Assembly: GCF_029227915.1 (NCBI RefSeq)
Contig: NC_079884.1
Coordinates: forward strand, 13,266,001-13,330,000
Reading direction: 5' to 3'
Origin: Hydractinia symbiolongicarpus
Lineage: Eukaryota > Cnidaria > Hydrozoa > Anthoathecata > Hydractiniidae
Length of the DNA stretch: 64,000 bases
This document shows, piece by piece, positions 27,901-39,900 of this stretch (the first letter of the stretch is position 1; every line of letters starts with the position of its first letter). A model generated the notes under the pieces. That model searched no databases. It saw nothing but the letters and a program-made list of their open reading frames with translations, and was not told the origin of the DNA. A program made the translations under genes and the position numbers.

Positions 27901-30900
27901 CGTAGTTTAAAGGGGAACTCCAGTAAAAATCACTTTTTTTTGTTTTATACGTACTCATAAGCAATAAAAAAAAACTTACTTCACTTGTTTTCCTTATATA
28001 AAATTGTTGTGCTAGCCTTCGCATATTCAATTTTTTTCTCATAAAAAAACAGACAGGCACGATTTCATTTAGGACTGGACCCGATTATAAAAAATGACAT
28101 CACATCGTGCAGAAAGTTTAGGCGAGCGCAGAGAACGTTTATGTTAAGACCTATAGCTTACATTTAAATCGCTTTTTGTCTGTGATTTACGTTTAAATCT
28201 TTAAAAAATGGTGAGCTGCTCTGCGTTTCGATGTACCAATCGATCAGAGAAGTGTAAAGAAGTCAGTTTAAACAGAATCCTGAATGTTAAAAAGAAAAAA
28301 CTCAGACAAAAATGGCTAAACAAAATACGTCGTACATGTGATCTACTAAGCGATCAAAGTTTTTATGTATGTTTATCGCACTTCACAGATAGTTCTTTCA
28401 AATGAGATCTCCAGGAAATAAACTTCCATATTAAAATATTGCCACTTCGTAAAAATGCCATTTTAGCTAGTGAACACAATCAAAGTTTCCCATTTCTTCT
28501 CATTTCATTATTTGTATTTGTATCCACAGAACACAACCAAATAACGTTTTGTACATTTTTATATTAAATAAAAACACCTTATACCAATTTCCAATACAAA
28601 CACCAACAAAAAAGTTTTCTAGTTACAGATGTATGTTTCGTAGCGCTCGAATTTCTATTCTTGGTTTTTCAAAAAAGAAGCTTTTTTGATGAAAAGACCT
28701 GCCAGGGGTAAATGTGCCCATTTTATTCAATCTTTGCTACTGTTTAGGGCTGCATGTAATGCTGATAATGTAGTTTCTAAAACAGCTTTGTCAAAACAAC
28801 CACTTATAAATCAGTACCTTCTGCAACACATTTATGACCTACTATAATCATAAGAATGATTTTTTTAAAAAAATATTAATACCCCCGTTTTACAAACTTA
28901 TCACGACACTAACATTATTCGATCTTTCGATCACGCATTTCAATGTCCTCCATCACGGAGAAAGTTTCAATGTTAGATAAAATTTGTGCGCATATGTGCC
29001 CAAAAAAGCATGCGCGGAGAGATGATATTGCTGAACTGTGAAATAAAAATAAATTGGCTTGTAAAGTAACAAAGATTTTTTACTAAAGCAAATGATAAAG
29101 TTTTTTGACGAAAAGAATGTAAAAAAAAGCGATTAAATATATTTTTTATTTCTTTAAAAAGAAAATATTTTGCTAAGAACGTTGCTTTGAGTCAGTAAAA
29201 GACACCTCGTCACTTTGCATCATTACTAATTTCTCCTTTGTTCGAGGTCGTTTGGCTGTACCTTTGTAAAGTCTTTTTCATGAAGAGAATTATCCGATTC
29301 TAAGTTTTCTGAGTTATAATCTTTGTCATTATTACAAGACGTCTTATCAACGAACAATGTAAACAGTAAGTAAACACACTTTTAGAAGGTGTGCTGCTGG
29401 GATTATGGACTTTCTGCTCGATGTGACGTATGCTCATCTATTCGGACCTAGTCTTCTCGACTTTACGCGACCTTGCAAATTTATTTGAAATTGAAGATGT
29501 TCACAGACCCGATTAAGGTATAAATAAAGATTTTTAACGATTGTAAAAGGTTTATTTTGACATATTTACGTATTGGTTAATCAAAATAACATTATTTACA
29601 AATATTTTTTTTTCAGTGGAGTGCCCCTTTAACATTATCAGATTACTTACCAGCTGGGAGACCTCTTGCATGAGCTGAACCTTGCAAATCAATTGACTAC
29701 AAACAATAAAATATTTTATTTCTTTAAAAGTTCCTGTTACTTGAGTTAGATGTATAACTCAGCTACGATAATTACCAAAATAAAAAAGCAACATTTCTGA
29801 GCATGTCAGCTATGATTATTCATGAAACATTCATGAATAAGAGAACAAAAAAAATTAAAACTGAAAGTAAAAATGGTCATTACAGATTACAGGAATGACT
29901 ACTTTTGCACTTCTTGGTTTTAAGGCTTGAGATATAAATTTTTTGGACAAATGATCTATCGAATAAAAACCAAATGCCTAAGTTGTATACTTCTTGGAGT
30001 GTGAAAAAAATGCTTGTTGTCTAATGGAAACATAGTCCTAGTTGGTAAAAGCAAATTTACTAAAAATGTTTTAGGTGCGATGTAATACCCCCTGCAACCC
30101 CGCCCCCCCCCCCTCCCCTTGGTTCCTAAAAATATTGTAAGAACTGGAAATGCATTTATGACCTAAGAATTGAGAACTAAACTGCATAAAGTAATAAAGT
30201 CAAAAGGAGAAAATCAATTATCGCAAAAAATAACATCCATATACCTGTTGTTGAAGAATACTGTAGCATTGTTGAAGTATATTTACTGTAGCCTGCATGA
30301 AATAAAAAAATATATTTTTTTTAATGTTACACAATCCCTGCATGCAACCTTGTGACATCATGAAGAGGAGCATATATTTTAGGAAAACAAGAAAAACAAC
30401 ATTTAGCTAATTTTAAAACCATAGATTTGCTGCATGTGAAAAACCATGAACAGGTTCAGATAAAAGCTGTGATGACAGACATACTTCATTGGCCACTTCG
30501 CTATCGCACATGACTAATAAAATTAAGCTCCATATTTACAGTACGGATCAAAAGGGGATTTAATAAAGTTTTGCACAGAGAAATATTGTAACATTTCTTT
30601 GGTAACCGGTTTGCAAAAAATGCCTAATCTAAATCCAAGCACATCACTCATGATTAAAATTTGTGTAGTATTAGAAAAATAAGAGAACAAAATAGAAACA
30701 AAAAAATAAAAGTGTACTTCTTGATTTTTAGGTGTTTGATTTATTAACCTGGCAACAAAATACTAAAAGATTATTTTCACTTACTTGGGACGTTGCTTTC
30801 AGAAGCAGAACTTGCTAAATGGAAAATATTTTGCATTAACTTTTTACACTTTCGATGCATGTATATAGTAACATTATTATTCAAAGTTTACTACTTCTTA

Positions 30901-33900
30901 TAGTAACATCATCAAAAAGGACACACACACACACACACTGGCAAGCAATGACAACATTTATAAATTCGGACATAAATAACGGTACCTCCTCTAAAGGCGA
31001 AGCCACATCTCCGCTTTCAGGACCACTCTAAATAAAAGAAATCTTATCAGTTTTTGCTGAAAAATAAATTCACTGTAACGTAAGAAATATCCATGTTAAT
31101 AAAATTCTGAAACAAAACGTAAAGCTAACAAACAAGTTTGCAGGAAATCAAAGAGAAAATGTCTGGTGGAAAATATGTACCTCCAATGCTTCCACTGAAG
31201 ATGAATGATATTCCACAACACTGTTCAAAGCGTCTTTAATATTCCTTAACTCTTCTTGTATTGGATTAACAGGTGGCATTGCTGACACAGTTGAGTGATT
31301 TACAGAACTATTAGTTTTATGGCTAAAACTTTTTGTTTTTTGTAGTGGTGAAGCTTTTGAAATGTTGGGACTAGTTGTTGAAACTGTTGCGCTTCTCTTC
31401 AACAAACTAGGTGTTTGTTTGGGCGGTGGGGGACGAACTGGTTTTACTATGGTTTGTCCATGATATTCAGCTACAGCCCTTATCAGATTTATCCAATGTT
31501 GTCTATCTTTAGCATCAGTACCTACATAGTCACAAAACTAAAAATTGTCCACTTAAAAAATTTAAAAGATCTTACCAAAAATTAGGAAATCTTAGATATT
31601 TGGACAGATTGTACTGTTTTACATGAAATGTGTAAGAACAGAAAAATATGTTTAATAACTTTGACTTATCTACCATAACTACTATATTAAAAACCCTATC
31701 TACCATTAGGGAGGTAATCGAAAGTAACAATAACAACTGGTGAAATGCTCAGCAAAACATGTGACACCACAAAAAACAATGAAAAAAATAAAAACTTTGT
31801 AAGTGTTGATTTAAAGTGTCACAATTTCAGATAACGTCAAAACGAAAATGTTAATGCTGTAGGTGCAAAGTGTGTAACAAGCTTGAAAACCACACAATGT
31901 GTTTTGAATTAGGATTTGTGACAACTTAATTGCATTCAGTTCAGTTCACACACTGTTTAGATTTTTTAAAAATTACTTCAAGATGGTGAAAGGTAGTAGA
32001 GCTCTTTAGGGACGCCATTATTTGAATGCTCAAACAGCTGTTTCGCCTTTATTACTGATTGAAGTTTGGATTTGTGCCAGCGGACAGAACCCCTTATTTT
32101 TAAAACAATCCCCCTATTATTAGGAACCCCACCCTTCTTATTTTTAGAGTAACCCCACTATTATTTTGAATTTTAGCTATTATCTTCATCCTGTAACAGA
32201 TACTTAACACCCTATTAATTCGAACTCATATTCAAGGACATCAGAAAACATTTTGTTGTTGTTGTTATTAAAATAATATATGGAACCTACCAAAAAGCAA
32301 TGTTATAGCTACAACAAACCGATATTGAGAAAAAGTTGTAGAAAGTTACATTGTGCTCTTGCTAATTCCATTTGTCAACTTTTCTGCCTTTAATATCCCT
32401 GAATAGTTAAGAACTTCTGTTACTTAGGTGATATGTTGGGCAGTGAAGGGGGTGTTGGAAGAAGTGTTACTTGCAGGATAGGTTCTGCTTGGAAAAAGTT
32501 TAAAGAGTTACTTCCTTTATTGATTAGCGGAGTCCTGTCAATTGAGGTAAAAGGTAGGTTGTATGAGTCTGTGTAAGAAGTGTTATGTTGTACGGTAGTG
32601 AGACATGGGCAGTGAAGCAGGAAGATCTTGACCGTTTAGAAAGGAATGATATGAGAATGGTTAGGTGGATGTGTAATGCCAGTCTGAGAGACAGAAAGAG
32701 TTCAGATGAGCTAAGAAGCAGGCTAAGTCTCTGTAGAATTAAAGATGTTATCCAGATAAGAAGATTGAATTGGCTGGGGCACTTGGAAAGAATGGAGGAG
32801 GATAATTGGGTAAGAAAGTGTAGAGACTTGATAGTTCCTGGGGCAAAGCCCAGAGGCAGACCGAGAAAGACTTGGCAGGAGGTTATAAGGACAGACTTGA
32901 TAGAGAGGAAGTTGAGTTTAAATCTAACACAGTCTAGATTAGATTGGAAGAGGGTCATTAATATACCCCGTCCAACCCATGCTAGCATGGAAAACGGACG
33001 TTAAGCCGAGAATGATGATGATGATCATGATGAATGTGACTTTTTGAGAACTTTCAGCAAAACCTGTAATGCATAGATAAACTCTAACGTTGCTAATTCT
33101 GAAAATTTCCACATGCTTAGTTTACAGAGTTTATTGAATCCTTTCACAATTGTCAACACTATGAAGATATCTACAAAAATATCTTAGTGTAGCTCCAGAA
33201 ATGAACCAATTTCCTGAAAAAATGAATTCATTATATCATTTTAAGGACTTTGTTGGTGTTGGTTGTGAAATCATTTCCACATATGTTTGTAAACTTTTAA
33301 CAGGAAAGTATCTACAACAGACTGGAAGCTTTGTGGTAGAGTTCTCTTCCAGTGCTAAAATAAAAGTGTGAGTATAACCTTTCTGCTGAACATACAGCCT
33401 GAGAACAGTATTGTTATCTTAGGCGGTTGTCCAATTAAGCAAATACTGTACTTGCACGAGTTAAAAAATGTGATAATGACTTGAAATCTTTTATCAAGGT
33501 TACAAGGAATAAATGTTAGAAGAGTTGTTTCAGGCATCTGAGACGAGAATTATAAAATATTCTATCTGGACACCACTTTACATCCTCATGGAAACTCTAA
33601 AAAAATTCCCAATTAGGTAATGCCCACAAATGTGAATTTTTTTTAGCTAACACCCTAGCAACACAAAATAAAATAACTTACATCATACTAACACAATGAT
33701 AGAAAAAGTATTTGTCAAGAAAGCAGATGAAAAAACAAGACCTCGTGTTTTAGTTTGGACCATGGCAAAGCTATAATGGGGCGAAAAAGTTAATAAGTGT
33801 TTGGGACAAGCACAGCATCATGATTTCGTCTTCCATGTATCTCCTTTTTTTAGAGGAAACGTTTTGTGAAGTCATTTGCAGAAGAGGGGGTGTAGACTAT

Positions 33901-36900
33901 ATGCTGTTATTAAACACAGTAAGAAACAAAGTTGTAAATTCCTTTATATGAGTTTGTGGATACTATAGGTTCTTAAAATGTTACCACTAAAATTTGTGCA
34001 TTACCTCTCAATTTGTATACTTCACCATTGGATGCACTGATCATAAACGACATGGAATCTTCTTCACTTGGAGAAATCACTGCACCCTGAAATAAGAAAA
34101 AAGCCAACATACTTTTATTTGATGGAAAATTCCAGCACAGTGCTGGTCTAAACCTAATTAATAATTTATTTTTTACTGTTGGTTCATCATACAAGGGATT
34201 TCCAGCATATGTGTAAAAAACTAGAGACTTAACTTTCCCTAGAAAAGTTAATTTCCCTTTAAAAATTTAAGACAAAATTTTCATGCAGTTACATTGTTAC
34301 ATTGAAAAAGAAAAATAAGACAGAAAAAAGCTAAATATGGTTTGATTCAAAACACTACGTGACTTACAAAAAAATCACCACAATAGCACTAAATACAGCA
34401 TAAAACAATCTGGCAACACATTGGTATTTATAGTGTTCAATTAAGTACTCATTATAAACTTACCGCTAAGGAAAGTGTTCCACGATGACGTGATTTTTCT
34501 TTGTCCTACAAAAGAAATTTCAATTTGTACACCAGGATACCTTATTAAGATATATTCAGTGTGAAAATAAAAATTTTTTCTAAATTTTTGTGCAGATAAA
34601 GATGCATTGGCACGCGCGATTTAAGACCAAAATCACTAATTTTTTATGTGCAAAAATTTGTGTGAATGAGACATAATAAAAACAACACCCCTGTTATCTA
34701 AAATTGTTTCTTCTTACCAAGTAATATGTGAGTGTTCCTTTCTCTGGGTCAAGAACAAACCAACGAAACTGCCATCCCTTCATCAAGTTTGTAAACTTGC
34801 TCAACTGGCCTTCCATATTTTGGCTATAATATGAATTACAAATAACAATTTCTACACATAGGTTTATAATGCTATGTTATGTTTTTAATAAATGGCTAGA
34901 ATTATGAGAGAAGATTCTCTTAACAACAGAATTTCAAATAAAGAGTTAATAGAACATTGAAAGACTATATTTTTACTTTTTCCTTTATAAAGAGTAAAAG
35001 AAAGCAGGTGTTATAACTACCCAAAAACTTCATCACTTATAAATAAAACATGGCCATTTAATTTGTTTGGTTACAGATTTTTTATGTACACATGTAAATA
35101 TATAAAAGGCTTACACTTTCATGGAGTTAGCAGTCTCTTTTGACACAAATTCCTAAAAAATAAATTGTATGGATTACAAAAAAAAGGAATTGTAAGGATG
35201 GATGAAGCACTGACTTTTGACAGTGCATCAACATTTTTGCTTTTCAAAATTGCCAGATTTTCTGTATTGTCATAAGTTATCAAACCACAGCAAAAACAAG
35301 ATCAGTTAAAATTAAGACATTTTTCAGTGTGAGATATATAGACACCATACTTTAAAGAGGACTACATGTTTAATTCAGCCTAGTGTTGAGAAACATTTTA
35401 AAATCAACACTAGTATAATGTTTCATACTTAAATTTCTCGCTAAAATTATGAATTCAATGTTTTAAAGTGCAAAGTTGGTAAGCATCTCTCCTACATTGC
35501 TTCTAAGAATTGAAAAATGGTTACTGGGAATAGCCTCTTCAGCTCCTATTGGTACTTTTATCAATAAGGGTCGTAAAAGGGGGGTCCCAGTGCATTTAAA
35601 GCTTCCATTTGAATGAGTTGTGCGAAAACAGGAATCACTCAACTAGACAAAAAGATATCAATCCTATTCTGATGCTGAAAACTAAGGGACCGTCTCAAAA
35701 TGTTCGTACGTAGTTCATATAATTCATATCAAAAACTCTGTATCAATTTATTAAATCTTTCGTATCATTTTATTTTTAATACGAACTTTTTCGTATCATC
35801 AAAATTACAAGTATATATAAAGTTCGTATTACTTAAAATAAACTTCGTATGTAGTTCGTATCATTTTTAAAGAAGTTCATATAATAATTTGCTAATACGA
35901 AGCTCGTTTATTATAATTGGACTATTATCTATAGTCATTATATTGAATTTATATTTTTTTCAACAATTATAAAGTTCGTTTCGTTATACGAACTTCGTTT
36001 ATTTTAATTGGATTTATTATCTAAGATCTTTAGGGATCGTCTTCATGGCATCGTAGAAAGCGAAAAGATCGCCGTAGATCGTTTAAAAATCACGAAAACG
36101 TCATCGGAGAAGCTAAGAGATCGCTGTAGATCGTTTAAAAATCATAAAAACGGGATCGTAGAAAACGAAAAGATCGCCGTAGATCGTTTAAAAATCATCA
36201 AAACGGGATCGTAGAAAACGAAAAGATCGCCGTAGATTGTTTAAAAATCATAAAAACGGCATCGTAGAAAACGAAAAGATAGACGTAGATTGTTTAAAAA
36301 TCATCAAAACGGGATCGTAGAAAACAAAAAGATCGCTGTGGATCGTTTAAAAATCATCAAAACGGGATCGTAGAAAACGAAAAGATCGCCGTAGATCGTT
36401 TAAAAATCATAAAAACGGGATCGTAGAAAATGAAAAGATCGCGGTTAGATTGTGTAGATTGAACCTATGAATATGCAATCTTGCTAGTCTTTTCAAAGAA
36501 GTCAACCATGTATATTTTACTTCTTTTATTTCTGGTTTTTTGTAAAGTTTGTATCATTTCTTTTCGTATTCTAAAAAAAAATTGTTTAATTCTTTTGTTT
36601 CTGGTTTCGTATGGAAATAATTATGCACAATTACGTCAGCACTTTTGAAGTTTGTTTCAAGATCGTATAGCAATTTATTTTGTTCAAAGTTTGTATCATT
36701 TCATTTTGTATGATAAAAAAACTTCGATTAAACGAAGTTTAAATTTTGTTAAACTTTGTTTAACAAAACGAAGTACTTCGTAGTGTTCGTATAATTATAC
36801 GAAAAAAACATAGAAACATTTTGAGACGATCCCTAGGCAGAATGGATAAATTCACACTTTTATTGTCTCTGGCATGACTTAACCCGGGTTTAAACCAAAA

Positions 36901-39900
36901 ACCTCCTGTACTGTAAGTGAGCGCTCTACCACTAGGCTACCGGTAAGTACGCTGTCAGTCAGTATTCTGGTTTAAGTTTTGGTTAAACTTTAAATTTAGT
37001 CAAACGTTAAATATTTTATCTGCAAGAGTTTAAAGATTGAAATTTATACCTAACCTTTAAAAAAATGTGAAGCCATCAAGAAAAACTTAACAATGTGATT
37101 CTTCACTATTAAAAACATTTTTGGCATACAGAAGAGAGCCCAGTTTTAACAGAGGATGCAACAAAGGCTTGACAACCTTAACAAGTTTTAGAAATTGTTT
37201 CCAGATGCATAAGATGCCTGATTTATGTGGCAAATTGGTAGGTTTGTTTTAATGAATTTACCATTACGATATGTTGACAAGCAAGTAGAAACTGAAATTG
37301 AAAAATGATTAAATATTGTTGAATTGCTAGCTATAAAAGATGAAATTTTAAGTTCCATTCATATTTCCATCTTTTTCTGTTCGCCTATAAATATCAAACC
37401 TTCATAGTAATTGCATTTTTAATTTTGGTAAAAAAACTATGAAAGCAGTTGGTGTCTGTTCATTTAACAACACATAAATTTTAATAGCTTTTGTGGTCAT
37501 TAGCGCTTTTAAGTAATAACTTGTATGTGAGAACAAAAGGCTTCATCATATCTTATTGTTATGTTATGCTACAATGAAAACAATAAAAAACAATTAAGTA
37601 CATGGCTCAAAAAATACACAAACAAGTGCAGCTTTGTAACCTTTATGGCACTGTGGCTTAGTTGTTATACGTCCTGTACTTTGTACGAAAAACTCGGGTT
37701 TAATTACATTTGGTAGCAATTCAATATGGGAGAGTGAATGTTACCAAATGTTAGTAACCAAGTAACCAAATTGGGGAGATGGCATACTGTGTTGGATGTT
37801 GCAGGGAGACCTTTGGTGGCATTGGCTTAAAAAAAACTGTTACCAGTTGTTCACTATATATGTTGTAGACCACAAATCATGGAAGTTCTGGAGGATGCTG
37901 TATAATGTAATTTAAAACATTGAATGAAAGAATATGTGCTCTTCCTTTATGTTTTGAAAACCCTTAACCTTACCAGTGTGTCATAATCCCATGGACAATA
38001 TTGATAACTTATATTTCCTAATAAAAGCCAATCAAAAGTCAGAAGACAACGTGAAAACATTTCATAAATATATTAGGGATTGTCTCAAAATGTTCGTACC
38101 GTTTTTCGTATAATTATACAAACGCTACGAAGTACTTCGTTTCGTGAAACGAATGTCATACGAAGTGCTTCGTTTAAAATAAGAAATGTAAACGAAGTTT
38201 ATACGAACTTTTTTAATATATGATAAGAACTTAAACGAAGTTTTTTTATCATACTAAATGAAATGATACAAACTTTGAATGAAGTAAATTGCTATACGAT
38301 CTTGAAACGAACTTTAAAAGTACCGGCGTAACTACGCATAATTATTTCAATACGAAACCAGAAACAAAAGAATGAAACGAAGTTTTTTTAAAATATGAAA
38401 AGAAATGATACGAACTGTAAACGAAATCAGAAATAAAAGAAGTAGAATATACGAGGTTTACTTCTTTGAAAAAACTAGTAAAATTGCGTATTCATAGGTT
38501 CAATCTACACAATCTATGGCGATCTTTTCGCTTTCTACGATCCCGATTTCATGATTTTTAAACTATCTACGGCGATCTTTTCGTTTTCTACGATCGTGTT
38601 TTCATGATTTTTTAAACGATCTACGGCGATCTCTTAGATTCTATGATGCCTTTTTCATGATGGTATCGTTAGGGATCACAATAAGATATGATGAAACCTT
38701 TTGTTCTTAAAGGTAACATGCATGCTATTGTTTAAAAGTGTTAACGATCACCAAAGCTATTGAAAGATATATATTTTTCAAAAAATGAATAAACACGCGT
38801 AAAGCGTTAAAGATTTTGTGTTTAATTTAAAATAATTTTTATGCGAAGAATGTAAAATTAAAGCAATCATAATAAAACTTTTTATATTAGCTTTTTGAGA
38901 ACACTGTTTCGATACTCACATGTTTCGATTTTGGTGCATGCGGCTAAAAATAGTAGTTTCGAATACTAGTTTTGGTCGATCAGATCGGCTTAAATCGTTT
39001 GAAAGTCATGAAAACGGGATCGTAGAAAGCGAAAAGATTGCTGTAGATCATTTAAAAATCATGTAAACGGGATCATATAAACCAAAAAGATTGCCCGAGA
39101 TCATTTAAAAATCATAAAAACAGGATCGTAGAGAGCAAGAGCAACGCTGCAGCTCGTTTAAATATCATAAAATCAGGATTGCAGAGAGCGAAAAGAATGC
39201 CATAGATCGTATAGTTTCACATAATGATGGATGTCACACATGAACTCTATTGTTTAATATGCAAAAACAGCTCATGTATTTAACAATAGGTTAACAATAA
39301 CAACAAAAGTTCTGACACAAGGTGCGTGCACGTGAAGGTGATAAATATCGTGCACATGTAAAATAAAATTAAAGTCATAGTGTAAATCATAATTGAAAAA
39401 AACTGAAAAAGGGAAAATCCTTGATATTTTGGTGCATGGATATTACTGTTCAGCCCAGATTGCGAAAATGGCCTGTTTATAAACAGGACGGTGAGATTAT
39501 GTATGCATGGCCTGGTTATGTTTTTTTTGCCTGGATTATGTTTTGGTTAGCAGATTATAAACCCTGATATAAATGCTGGTCAGGCAGGCTGTGATTGGCA
39601 TTTTTTGACGTAATTTTATCTTTGCAAGATAAAACACTATTGAAAACTAGGCATGGCAAAAAAAAAAGTCTCAGCATAATTTTTCTCTGCATGAAAAAAC
39701 ACCAATGAAAACTAACAAGGCATAGCAAAATATAGTCTTGATGTAATTGTTAGTATAAACTCCTCTTGTGAGCACATTTTAACATATAATAAACTCTGAA
39801 GTAACTAAATTTCATGGAACTAGATTTGCAGATGGGTGGGTTAGTTTTTATTTTTCGTGACAATTAAATTCTCAAGATGACCTAAATTATTGAACTTGCG

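Larger units (their letters stand above)
35527..36965 (-). mobile_element. tRNA-derived SINE (family A) split by a DNA element
   Basis: Read on the minus strand, the head at 36965-36836 has a clear tRNA-like start (GGTAGCCTAGTGGTAGAGCG and GGTTTAAACCC). After an 1.15 kb interruption the body resumes at 35689-35527 (AGAATAGGATTGATATC, TAGTTGAGTGATTCC). Joining across the interruption restores the layout seen in the copies at 3181 and 33322, so the SINE is older than the insert. Confidence 0.65.

Noticed and set aside
32524-32988. 154-residue minus-strand frame
   Set aside because: It is antisense to the LINE C-terminal region, which has clear family motifs on the plus strand.
36008-36214. 68-residue frame
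   Set aside because: It is the 53-base tandem repeat read in one frame.
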